DNA of 64,000 bases from Paraconiothyrium sp. Pb-2020. Lineage: Eukaryota; Ascomycota; Dothideomycetes; Pleosporales; Didymosphaeriaceae. The notes below the pieces were generated by a model. It was not told the origin of the DNA. It did not search any database and saw only the letters and a program-made list of their open reading frames with translations. Made by a program: the position numbers and the translations under genes. Of the stretch, positions 44,401 to 56,079 are shown piece by piece. The stretch lies in the NCBI GenBank assembly GCA_022419385.1, contig JAJUBI010000003.1, forward strand, positions 806,001-870,000, in the 5' to 3' direction. Every line of letters starts with the position of its first letter. Position 1 is the stretch's first letter.

Positions 44401-47400
44401 TTACTTTCGAATTTAGCTGCCCCAGCAACTCTGGCAGCTCCAGGTGTCTCTAATCCCATCGGCAATCTTCTTTCCGGTCTGACACTGCCAGCATTTGGTC
44501 TGCCGACTGCTGTCCCCGGAAGCCCTGCGCCGAATGCCGTAGAAAGCATTGCTAACAATCTTCTCTCCGGCCTGGGGGGCCCAATATTGCCCTTGCCGCT
44601 TCCTACATCGAATGTCAATGTTGTAGGTGGTCTCGTCAGCAATCTATTTTCCGGGCTCAACACAGCCCCAACACCTCTATTGCCGATCCCCGAGATTCCG
44701 TCGAACCTTTTGGGATCGCCTATCACGCCAGCTACCCCAAGTGGCCTTCTCGCCGGCCTTCTCTCAAATCTGGGACCAGGTGGGGTCCCATCGCCACAGC
44801 CAGTCCCCTCACACAGCGTTACTCCTAACGATCTCCTTGGAGGTCTCCTAAGCGGTCTAGCTCCGATATTCCCAACTGGGGTTTCTTCACTCGCTTTTCC
44901 TCCCTTGTCACAACCTAGCAATCCCATCGGTAATCTCGTGGGAGGTGTACTCTCAGACCTTGGCATCGGAAACGCTCCGACACTTTCGTTGCCTGCCTTG
45001 CCAAGCATCACTGGGAATCTTGTGAGCAACGTTGTTGGAGGCTTGAATTCAGAGTTGGGAATAGTAGTCCCTACAGCCACGATTACACCCGTCGTTCAAC
45101 CTTCAGTTTCACTCCCCGCGATTGGAGGTTTCGTTGGCAGTATTCTGTCCGATCTTTCGGTCATCGTACCTTCGCCCCAGTTGCCTCCAGTTGCGCTTCC
45201 TTCGGTACCACTACCTTCGGTGCCACAGCTATCGCTTGCCCCGCCGAACCTCCTTGGCGGCCTCGTGTCGGCTTTGGCCAATACAGGGGCATCGTCGGCC
45301 TTGATTAACGACCTAGTATCAAGCATACTTGCGGGTAACAATCCGCCAACGACAGCCCCTTTCTCTTTACCAACAGAGTTGCCGCCTAACATCGTAAATG
45401 GAGTACTAAACAATTTGCTGTCAGGACTGGGCCCAGCCTCCGCGCTGCCTATTCCGCCACTGCCATCTTCGGGGCCTCCTGGAATCCCGATAGGCTCGCT
45501 GCTAGACAATAATTTAGCTCCAACTGCCGGCGGGGTCCTACCAGGCTTATTATCTGGACTTGGGTTAGATTCATTGTTGCAGACGACACAACCTTTGATT
45601 CCAGCTTTGGTTTCGCCTGCTCCCCCCATATCTCTGCCACGTGCGACCGGACCCGCCCCGTCTGGGCTTCCACCAGTCCTCAATATACCCATCCCGGTAC
45701 CTATCAACCAGGTTCTTTCGGATCTTGGCTTGGGTGCAGCGGCTCCCGCGCCGGCTTCTGCCACTTCATTGATTCCCGCAAATCCACTTGGTGCTTTGTT
45801 ATCTGACATCGGCCTCGGGAACCCGGTTTCTTCAGGCACAATACAGACGCTGACTACACAAGGACCTGCACCGTTGATTGATGCAAGTATATCTTTGGGA
45901 TTACTCGAGGGACTATGCCCGGGACCTTCATGTCGTACGACAACTCAGAGCCGTCCTCTCATAGATCTTGGTGTATCGTTAGGTGTTCTCGAAGGCTTAT
46001 GTTCCGGCCCGGCGTGCCAATCCCAGCCGGTTCCATCTACGGCGAAACCTACTCTGTCACTGCCCCCGACGACACTCGTCACTTCGAGGAGGTCGGATCA
46101 ACCTGCTCCTATAGATACTAGTCTGCCTTTGCTCGATCTTGGCTTGAGCTTGGGCCTTCTCGAGGGATTATGTCCAGGACCATCATGCCGTTCGCAGTCC
46201 ACTCTTGCAGTATCATATATCACCTCCACTTCGTCATCGAGGCCTACCCTTGCATCTAGTTCACAGAATTTGGTCGATGGTTTACTCAATGCCATTGGCC
46301 TCGGCGGTGCTAGTTCGTCACCGACGCCCACACCTACTGCTACAACCGGAGCTTCTTCATCGCCTGTCGCTGATGCTGGAAACTTGCTTGGTAACCTACT
46401 TTCAGGCCTCGGGATTGGTGTCAGTCCACCTCTAACACAAGGAAATCCACTCCCTACACTTGGAGGTCCGCCAATCCTCATTAGCCCACCTACTGGCAAT
46501 GTAGCTCCTGGATTAGGGAATGTACCGACTTCGGCGCCCACTAATGTTGTCAATGTTTTGGATAATTTGTTGTCTGCCCTCAACGGCAATCCCACTCTTC
46601 CCACAGCTCCTATTGCCCAGAACGATCTGATCAGAACTCTGCTTTCAGGCGTTCTTCCCCTCGCTGGAATACCTACCCCTGCTGGATCTCTACAGCCGGA
46701 GGCGACAAGTGCTATCAACATCCTGGGTAGTCTCTTCTCGAACCTTGCTACTGGAGGTTTAGTGCCTACACCTACACAGTCCGGCTTGAACCTGGGGTCT
46801 GTCAGTAACGCACCCGATCTGCTGGGTGGGTTGCTTTCTAACATCGGCAACCTACTTCCATCCTTTACCGGTCCTCCACTTGCCACACAAACCCCTAGTG
46901 TCGGCATCGTTGGTGGTCTCTTCCCAATTCTGTCTTCACAGCCCATCGGAGCTACGAACCCGGCGGCAAATGCTGGTAATCTACCGACGAGTAATCCAGC
47001 CAATCTTCTCGAGGGTCTGTTCTCCAATATCGGGGATATTCTCGGTAGACCTACCTCGGCAGCATCTGCCGTGTTTCCTCCACCCATCAGCGCCCCAAAT
47101 CTAGTTGGCGACTTACTTTCAGCTCTCCAGCCTCCAGGAGTGACTGTGCCTCTTGGCTCCGCTCCCCTTCAAACCGGTATCGCAGCCAATCCACTTGGCT
47201 CACTGCTATCCGACATTGGTTCAATTCTTGCACAACCGACAAGCCTACCACCTAATGTGCTGGGCAACCTCGTCTCGGAAATTGCAAACATCGTTACACC
47301 ACCAGCCATTACACCGGCTAATAATGCCGAAACCACGTTAGCAAATTCTTTTTTAGGTGGGAGACCCTCCGGGCTTGGTTCCTTACCTGGACAGGTGGTC

Positions 47401-50400
47401 TTACCTACGGTGTTATTGGGGACGAACCTGGCACAGCCAACCAATCCGCTTGATCTTAGTAATTCTTTTTTAGGTTTGGACCTCTCCGGGCTTTCCTTGT
47501 CTGGAGTGGAGTTGTCTACGGTGGTGTCGTTGCTCCCGAGTCCGCCCCTGACCACAACCCAACCGGGCCTGCTTAGTGATCTTTTAACAGGCCTCAACAA
47601 TCTCGTACCAGAGCCAGCGCTACCGACTAATAGCAAACCAACCATCAACCCTATTGATCTATTCAGCCTATCCACCATAAATCTTCTTCCCTCGGGCTTA
47701 AACATCCCAAGCACGCTGCAGACCTCCTTTTTTACGAGCTCTCCGAACGCTACGATTGTATCATGCGCACCAGTAGCACAATCAAGACCGTTGCTCGATG
47801 TGGGTGGTCTACTCAACGGATTACTAGGAGGTCAAACATCAAACCCTGTGCTAACGACTTGTGTGACTATCACCAATGGGCCTTCTGCTGTTCCGTTGGC
47901 TTCTCAAACTCGGAACTTAAATGCTCAATCGATCCTTGACCTTTCTTTGGGTGTAACGATATTGCCAGAGAATGGGCCTACGGTAACCAGTCCACCGCTC
48001 ATCAACCTCAATCCGGTATTGTCATTCTTGGGAGTTGGACCAGTGTCTCCCGTCGTACCCTTGAACTCGATTTCGGTCAATCCGGTGTTATCTGGCCTTG
48101 CGTCGCAAACGAACACTATAGCTGGTCCCGTTCCCCTTGTTACACCGCCCACGGCCCTTTCCGGTGCACCTTTGCTTGATCTAAATCCGTTGTTGTCGGC
48201 ACTTGGTGGGCCGTTGCCAAAATCGCTATCTAAGCCCCTCCTAGATGTCAATTCGGCCTTGTCTGCCTTAGCTGGAGTTTCACCAATTGCTTCGGTTGAT
48301 CCAAACTTGTTGTTGTCGACTCTGGTGGGGCAAGTACCCACTTCGTCGGTGCCCCCTGGGTTGGGTCCAAGTCCCGTCGTTGCTCCGCCAAGTCAAACGT
48401 TACCTGCAACTCCGGCTACGCCTCTCGTCAATATCGATCCGCTATTGTCCGCGATCGGTGGTGTCTTGGGCACAAAGTTGCTGTTGCCGTCAGTCAATGT
48501 CAACCCACTACTATCCGCCCTCGGTGGTAATCTCCCAACATCACCAGTGGCGGACTTCAATTCACTACCACCCTTCCCATCGAGACCACAGACGACATTT
48601 CCTGCACAGCCTTCGCTTGGTATCGTTCCTGTGATTCCATTTGTGCCTGGGAATACACCCCTCTCTGCCCCACAGCCAAGCCCCAGTCCTTCTCCTGCCA
48701 CCTCAGCCGGACCGCTACTAGATCTAAGCCCTCTGCTCTCTTTACTCTCTAGTATACGGCCAGCCCCTACTCCAGGCTCTGTCAATGCACCAACGATACC
48801 CTTGGAGCCAATCGTGAACCTCGATCCGTTGTTGTCCCTACTCAACAATCCTCCAATCTTGCCACCACCGACATCTTCAGTTGGGCTGCCCATAAACATT
48901 GAGCCAGTGCTTTCCTTGTTAGCCGGCAGCGGACCATTGATCCGGCCGACAACAGTGGGAGGGCCGGTAGTCGATCTCAGCCCGCTACTTTCGCAATTTG
49001 GTAGCGGTCAACCTACCATCGCAGCTAGCTCATCCATCCTCTCCACCGCGACGCAAAAACCGCAAATCGATCTTCGTCAATTACTTCCCCTCCTTAGTCC
49101 TGCGCAGCCATCGTTGTTATCCAAATTATCAGCGTTGCCGACCGCACCGAGTCAACCCTTCGTCGACGTCGGTCCCGTGCTCTCGCTCTTGACCGACTAC
49201 CCTACGCTTGTGTCTGAGATACTAGCGTTACCTACTCCATCAGGTCTACCGCTTATTGACTTGAGCCCATTGCTTACTCTTCATGGTGGTGAGCAAGCTA
49301 CGGCTGCTTCAAATATCGCATCTCCATTCACGCCACCTCCCTCAGCCGCACTTCCCATCGACGCGATTTCTCTACTCTCACTCATTGGTATTGGACTTCC
49401 CGAAACCACAGGTGGCATAGGACCTCAGCCAACTCCAACGGTCGAACCGCTTGCTAATTTGAACTCACTGTTGTCTGATTTTGGAGGCACCCTTCCCTCA
49501 GCAATATCTCTACCTTTACCTACCACGGGGCTAATATCGCCAACAAGACCGTTGATCGATCTGAACCCTCTACTTTCGGCCCTTAACGGCATTCCACCAT
49601 TACCCTCGTTATTACCAATTGCCTCAAATGGGCCAGAGAACTTACCATTGCCGCAGGCAGGCGGCGTGAATTCTGCTTCTGAAAACCCTCTAAGGCCAAC
49701 GGCAGCCGGACCGCAAGCTCCACTCGTCCATCTTAATCCTCTTCTTTCCATCATTGGTGGTGCGCCTCCCGAATCTAGGTCTTCGCCACTTTCACCCTCA
49801 GGGCAACTCATCGATGTCAACCCCTTACTATCTGCTGTTGGGCTAGGCCCTAATCCCCTCATCCCTCAGTTGCCTGGTTCTATCACAAGCACCCCGGCTC
49901 CTGCAGGCTCTACGCCGGGAGTTCTAAATGAGGGAAATGTTCTCAGCCAGCTGGTTTCAGCCTTGGTAACGGCCGGACCGCTTCCTGCGATCGCAAGCGA
50001 CGTCTTATTGCTCGATCAGGCATTGAATTCAGGGCTAGCATCGCCTGCCTCCCCTGCAGCCCCCGTCCCGAGCGGGCTTCTGCAAGGTCTGATCTCACAG
50101 CTCGGAGAACTCGGAAACAGTCCACAAACAACATCACAGCCACCACTCGTGGACATCAATCTGAGCCTAGGCTTGCTAGAGGGTCTATGTTCGGGACCAT
50201 CATGCCGAGCTCCCAACAACGGTATACCTAGCACAGCGGCTCCTATTACAGGTGCACCAAACAACGACCTCGGTCCAATACCAACGTCAAGGCCGAATCC
50301 ACCAATTGTCGATGTCAACTTAAGTCTGGACTTGCTCGGTGGTCTTTGTCAAGGGCCATCCTGCAGATCATCATTCGTAACAGGAACAAGCCCAGGAGCA

Positions 50401-53400
50401 GCATCATCTGCTGTGCTCACGGAGCTGGCTAACTCTCTCGTCACCCCAAGGCCTACTTTTGACCTTGGACCGTTGGTATCCTTCCTTGGTGGAAGCGGGC
50501 AGTCGCCTGGGTCTATGTCAACCTCACCATCCGCAATATCGTTGGAGCCTATCATCGATCTTGGACCAATTTTATCATTGCTCCCAGTAGGCCAAAACAA
50601 CCCCGCGCAAGCTAATCCACAGGTTCCGACGGCACCTCAGCCCAGTCCAAACTCAGGGCCACTTATAGATGTGAATCCGTTGCTTTCGCTCCTAGGATTA
50701 GGTCAAACTCCTACAGTCACTAGAGTTCCAGTATCAAGTGCTGCACAAGCCCCTCCCCTTATCGATCTTGCGTTGTCGTTGGGGATACTCGAGGGCCTCT
50801 GTCCTGGACCTTCTTGTCGGCTGACGAGCTCGATCGTAGAGCCAGTAATAACGAATTCCGCGGTTGTGGCGAGTGTCTCTTCTTCCGCTGCCAGTCAAAC
50901 TCCAGCCACAGGTACGCCGTTGGTCAATGTAGGATTTTCAGTGGGTGCAAGCGCAAGCCTTGGGCTGCCATCAGCTCCTTCTCCGGGTTCACCTGGAAGT
51001 AGCGTAACGTCGCAGGTACCTGGGATTCTCGATCTTGGGCTTGGTCTTTTGAATGGGCTGTGCCCCGGACTACTTTGCCCTACGTCTGTAACTGTGCCTC
51101 CCACTTCGCAAACCAAGCCACCTTCGCTCGTCGACCTTAATCTTTCTCTCGGCTTACTTGAAGGTCTATGCCAAGGTCCTAATTGTCAATCTACGGGTGT
51201 TCCCACCCCCTTCGGAACACCATTAAGTCCACCTCCTTCTGGAGTAGAATCTGGTCCAGTGTCACCTGTTTCGACTTCGACACGGCCGGGAACACCACCT
51301 CCACTTGTCGATCTGAATCTCTCTCTAGACTTGCTCGGAGGCCTATGTCAGGGTCCCAACTGTCTGACTACAAACAGTCCAACAGGGATTGCAGCAATAC
51401 CTAGTCCGATATCGCCCGTGCTGCCGTCTACGCCTCTAGCACCACCTCCATTAGTTGATTTGAACCTCTCCGTAGACTTGCTTGGGGGTCTATGTCAGGG
51501 TCCAAACTGTCGGTCGACCGCCACTCCTATAAGTCCAGCAGCCACGTTCACTCCCTTGCCGCCTGTCTTGGGCGTTACACCCCTACCACCGCTTCTCAGC
51601 CCATCTACACTTGCCATCAGTACAGCGGCAGCCTCACAACCCCCATTGATCGATATCAACCTATCTTTGGACCTCTTAGGAGGACTATGCCCGACCTGTC
51701 ATCCATCGACTACACCGCTTGCGACATCACTCGCCTCCTCTGCGACCAATCTGGGAGCTCCTGCGACTACAAGCCCTGCGGTACCTCTAGTGAATGGAGT
51801 CATAGATCTTTTAGGGGGGCTACTTAACGCTCCAACATCGACCAATCCCGGAGCTCCTGTAACTACAAACCCTGCGGCGTCTGCTCAACCTCTACTGAAT
51901 GACGTTCTGGATCTTCTGGGGGGATTGCTCACCGCTCCGGTATCGACTAATCTCGCAGCTCCCGCGACTGCAAGCTCTCCAGTATATCCACAGCCTGTGC
52001 TTAATGGTGTAGTGGATCTTCTTGGGGGTTTGCTCACCGCTCCGTTATCGACTAATTTCGGCGCTCCTGCAACTGCAAGCCCTGCGGTATCTTCGCAGCC
52101 TGTACTGAATGACGTTCTGGACCTTCTTGGGGATTTGCTCACCGCTCCGGTATCGACTAATCTCGCAGCTCCTGCAACTACAAGCTCTCCAGTATATCCA
52201 CAGCCTGTACTCAATGGTGTAGTGGATCTTCTTGGAGGTTTGCTCACCGCTCCAGTATCGACGCCGCCAGCGACGTCAACTACCCAGGCTCCTCTTCTTG
52301 ATATCAACGTCTCGCTTGGCCTACCATCGTTGCTCCCAGGTCTACCATCGTTGCTCCAAGATCTATCATCGTTGCTCCCAGGCATCCTCAATGGGGCCGA
52401 TCAAACGTCGGCAGCTGTGGTTCCCAACACCCTTGCGTTAGGTGGCAGCCAGACTGGCATTCCCGAAAACATCGGCGGCATCTCTGGAGTCAATACGATC
52501 GTTGTGGGCCCTACAGTGCCTGTGGCATCCGATTTGGGTCTTATCGGTGCAAGCCCTATCACGAGTGGTGGTCTGCAGCCTGCTGAGTCTCAGTCTACCC
52601 TTGCACCTACACTAGCCTCAGCAATCGACAACACGGTTCCAGCTTCCGCATCCGGCGCTTGTTGCGGTGTTACAGCCGGTCAGATTTACGTCGACAGCTC
52701 GACTTCCTATGAGCCTTCATGCGATGTAAATCTCCAGTCTGGCGACCTCCGAACAGCGCTTCTCATCACGTTCGCTGAGTGTGTTCAACGCTGTACCGCA
52801 ACAACACTATGTGCGGCCGTTGTCTACGATCCTCTGTTGGCTACTTGCAACCTGAAGAGCACAATCGGTGCCTCGCAAGTAGCAGTCGGGCTGTGTGTGA
52901 TGGAAAAGACGACGCTTCTACCTTCCGCGAGTAGTGGCGCGCTAGGCCCAATCGAGTCTGACCTTTCGTTAGGATTATCTGCTACAGATGTCACAGCGCA
53001 GCTGCCTTTGGAAAGCGCCTCAGTTGTTACTGTACTTCCTATACTTCCATCGGTCATAGGTCTTGGTGACTCCATTGCATTACCCAATGCAGTGTCATCC
53101 TCTCAGCTTCAAGGAGTATTAGATGTTGCATTCGCCGTAACAACTCTAACGTCTGGCCTTCCGCCTGTGTCCAACATTGTTGAGGTAGTCGCCACAACTG
53201 CAGCAGCGGTATTAGATGAGATTGCAAGTGAATTGCAAGGTATCCTAGCTTCGGCTCCTTCCCAGAACTTGCCAGTCCCGACGATTACCAAGCGCATATC
53301 TCCAAATGGCATGTGTGGTCTAGTCTCCGGTTATACTTGTGAGGGCAGTGCTTTTGGCAATTGCTGCGGAGTTGGGGGTCTTTGGTAAGATAAGCTATAC

Positions 53401-54955
53401 TTTCGTTCCATGTTATGCAATATTCAGCGCGTGTACTGACACCCATACCAGCGGTAATGATGAGTTCTCCTGTGGCGGTGGATGCAACCCGTTATATGGC
53501 CTATGTGGATCCGTAGCGCAACTAGGATCCGGTCAACCTCAACAACCCGAAAAGACTAGTGGACTTGGCTCGATACTGCCACTGGTACAAGGCTCTGCAC
53601 AGATTGGTGCTTCTATATCGGACGTTCTTGGCATCCAAGATGCAGTCATTACTGCACCAAACAGCGTCTCGAGACCTTCGTCCACACGTTCACGTCGTAT
53701 GGTATTACCTAGCGCTATCAAGCTTCCTGGAGGTGGATTTGGTATAGGAACTTTTCCACCCGAACCTCCTCCAGCCAGTGTTGTGGAGACGATCGAAACA
53801 CGGCCGTTCTTCTTTCCTACGCGCGCCTCTGGCTCCGATGTGCCTATCCTTCCGACAGAAACTGCAGGCCATACATCTGTGTCCCAAGGAAACATTGCAG
53901 TTGGGGCCGTAAACACTCCGCAACCCGCAAGCAACTCAGCACTTTTTGAGGCTGGAGCTTCCGTTGGAGCCCAAAGCACAACCCGGCCACGGAGACCTTC
54001 CCACTCCAGAACACCGGGAGCGCCAGTCTTCTTACCACCGTCCGTCATACCTTTGTCAAACTCTTTCACCGACATAGAGCAAAGCAGGAGACCTTTAGGT
54101 TCTCGTACCGCATCCCGCGCGGCGTCTGAAGTCGTACGCCCTGTCCGATCCACGTCAATTACGAGAAGACCCGGTAGTCAGGGTGCATTATTCCAGCAGA
54201 GCCAGGTAGTGGCGACTCGCTCCGGTGCCCAAGGCTCATTCATTACTCCCGGTGCTGCCCAAGGCTCATTCATTACTCCCGGTGCTGCCCAAGCGGGCGT
54301 CAACACGCAATTCGCGATAGCGGTACCAGCGGCCACCAATCCTGCTTCTAACGCAAACGGAGAGAACCCAGGCATCAATGGAAATGGTGTCAATGGAAAC
54401 GGTCTATCACCTGCCATAACGGGGGCCGGAATCGGTTCAGTATACGATCCGGGATTAGAAGGTGAAGTGGCCGGTGACGCTCCATACATTCCAATAGCGT
54501 CGTTGCCATGGTGGGAATGGAATGATCCGGGTGATCCAGGCGATGGCGTCTTGGGTGAGCCTAACGACCCATCCTTGACGGATGAAGAATTTGGAAGTGG
54601 TGGAGGCCCGGTTGGTGCGCCTGGGCATAGACCTGGGCATAGACCTGGACATAGGCCTGGGACTGTACAAGGCCATGGCCACGGGCCTGGTAGACATGGT
54701 CCCGGGCGTGGCGGTAGAAAAGTGGAGCAGGGCGATGTACCCGATCTGAACACCGGGTTCGAGACTGGCACTGGAGCACAAGGCTCAAACGATGAAAAGT
54801 CCCCTCAGGGTGATATATCCTCTCCGGGCGATGAACCCCCGCAGAGTGGAAAATCTTCTCAGGATGCCAAACCCTCTCAGCGTCTTACATCCTCTTCATC
54901 GCACGATGGCGAGCTCTACACTCGGCTGCACAGCACCTCCTCCTTCACAGCTTGA
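35440..54955 (+). CDS. Giant secreted PAN - hydrophobic repeats - PAN - CBM18 protein
   Basis: Two exons, 35440-53384 and 53452-54955 (67-nt intron, GTAAGA..CTGAC..CAG), 19,449 nt, 6,482 aa. Signal peptide: YTLVWIFFVSGVIARP. Residues about 53-123 hold six Cys in PAN/Apple spacing. Then come about 5,600 residues made almost only of P, S, V, I, L, A, G, N, T and Q. The main repeat types in order are NPLGGLVSGVVGG modules, AIPSxxIP pentads, PSLALPTTPLINV units, NLLSGVVAGLPTPVPP units, PLLDLNPLLSALGG and LGLLEGLCPGPSC units, and 35-residue LLGGLL units. A second PAN-like domain lies at about 5,738-5,822. A Lys-Arg pair precedes a CBM18/hevein-like domain (about 5,954-6,000) split by the intron. 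The tail is disordered, with GHRP and QGSFITPGAA repeats. No GPI signal or membrane helix at the C-terminus. Inferred role: chitin-anchored hydrophobic wall or matrix polymer. I know no named homologue. Confidence 0.85.
38221..38310 (+). repeat. 30-bp tandem repeat, three copies, in giant gene
   Basis: Three consecutive 30-bp units (38221, 38251, 38281), each ending TTCGTTGGCAATT and nearly identical, encode the decapeptide PSVAIPSLAI. They lie inside the pentad-rich zone (about 37.5-38.5 kb) where xIPSx and xVPSx steps repeat every five residues. Confidence 0.95.
45860..51710 (+). repeat. Scattered Cys-motif array LGLLEGLCxGPxC in giant gene
   Basis: About eleven copies of a motif of the form (L/I)(V/I)D(L/I)xLSLxLLxGLCxGPxC occur: three near 45.89-46.19 kb, and eight between 50.15 and 51.70 kb. 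Nearly all keep two Cys with four residues between them (C-x-G-P-x-C), the last copy being shortened to CPTC. These are almost the only Cys residues of the repeat core. Between them lie PLIDLNPLLSALGG-type units without Cys. Confidence 0.88.
51721..52245 (+). repeat. 105-bp tandem repeat, five units, in giant gene
   Basis: Units begin at 51721, 51826, 51931, 52036 and 52141, each 105 bp (35 residues) and containing LLGGLL(T/N)APxST. Units 3 and 5 are closer to each other (both with SSPVYPQPVLNGVVDLL) than to unit 4. Units 2 and 4 share LLNDVLDLL or VLNDVLDLL. This indicates a 210-bp higher-order unit. A truncated sixth start follows at 52246. Confidence 0.93.
54231..54290 (+). repeat. 30-bp tandem duplication in exon 2 of giant gene
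   Basis: Two identical 30-bp units (54231-54260, 54261-54290) beginning AAGGCTCATTCATTACTCCC encode QGSFITPGAA twice. A separate 12-bp repeat at about 54620-54660 encodes GHRP three times. Confidence 0.95.
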
Positions 54956-55682
54956 GCTTTCCATCAGAAGTATCGCTCGCCATCTCTCTCTAATCTCATG
55001 TATTGACGCAAAATCCCTGTATAGTTCATATGTTGGAGGCATATTGGTTTTTTGTTTATTCCTTCGGACAATCTACTAAACAAAATCGTTTCAGTAGCTT
55101 AGGTATGTAGTTGCAATTAATCTATGAATCCTTGCGACCTTACTCTGAGTGTGCCTTTTGAAGATGGACGGTGAAGACAGCTGGACGGGTTTGAATACGC
55201 AGTTGCAGGAGTGGAGAGGTTGAAGTTGGCTCACACGATGCAATGTCATGCATCGTGTCGAGGATCCACTTGCGAGGGGAGCAGCAGGCTTTGATGTTGT
55301 CGTCTTACGCAGTCCCATGCGGGATATCTTCCTCGATGCGGCACTCGACAGACTTGACCATTCGTTTGATAACGGAACAGGATTTTAATACAGCATATCA
55401 AACGCGGACTTAGCATCTGAAAGCGTTTTTCCGCAGTAAGATTCATGACGTGCAGGTATGATCGTGTTAGCAAATTGGCGTAGAAGGGGCGTGAGGTCGG
55501 AGAATGACAGTGTCTAGAAGTTAGAGGAACAACTTCTAGTTCACACATTTCATACACAAAACACAACACGACTGGTCCAGTTTGCCGACAGTTTTACACT
55601 TCTACAGATTCTATCTTACAAACACCCCAAGACGGCCATTACATGTCATTGTATCTTCTTGATGATGTCGAAGGCGATACGT
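54956..55682. other. Convergent intergenic region
   Basis: 3' UTRs of the giant gene and of the small GPI-type gene. No supported open frame. Confidence 0.5.
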
Positions 55683-56079
55683 TTAGAGCAGACCGAGCAT
55701 GACCGGGACGCCAAGACCAAGGAGGGCACCGAATTGAGCGACTACAAGCATTAGGAGAGACTGTCATTGAAGAAAAAGGACTGAATTTACCGTTGGTAGG
55801 TGCTGCAGCGCCCGTGCTGTTGCTGGAAGAAGTTGCGTTTGGCGCGTTGGAGGAAGCACCCTTGCCTGTTTCCAGAATGGTGCTCAAAGAGGTCGAGGTT
55901 TCAGTCTTAGTCTCCGTCCTAGTGGTGTCGATTTTGATCGTTGTCTGGATTATCGTTGTTGGCGCGGCAGAAGAAGTGACAACAGGGCCAGGGGCGATGG
56001 ACGTGCTGGCGATTGCGGTAGTCTCAGCGCCTATAGCGACTGCGGCGAGTGCGAACAAGAGAACCTCAGTTGGAAACAT
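55683..56079 (-). CDS. Small secreted Ser/Thr-rich GPI-type surface protein
   Basis: Two exons, 56079-55791 and 55741-55683, 348 nt, 115 aa; intron 49 nt (GTAAAT, CTAAT, TAG). Signal peptide MFPTEVLLFALAAVAIGAET. The middle is almost all Ser, Thr, Ala, Pro and Asn, including a Thr/Glu/Lys stretch (TTRTETKTETSTS) and NATSSSNSTGAAAPTN, so it should be heavily O-glycosylated. Splicing replaces an Arg/Ser-rich tail with VAQFGALLGLGVPVMLGLL, a short hydrophobic end following small residues, as expected of a GPI-attachment signal. Likely a plasma-membrane or wall mannoprotein. It sits between the giant CBM18 protein and a chitinase. Family unknown. Confidence 0.8.

Noticed and set aside
35802..54771. 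Many long antisense frames (up to 337 codons) opposite the giant gene
   Set aside because: They mirror the skewed codon make-up of the Pro/Ser/Val/Leu repeats on the plus strand, are themselves low-complexity Gly/Thr/Pro/Arg strings, and have no domains or start context.
35440..54955. Giant gene as a repellent (Rep1-type) precursor cut into many peptides
   Set aside because: Rep1-type precursors have a Kex2 site between every repeat; here Lys/Arg pairs are almost absent from the core.
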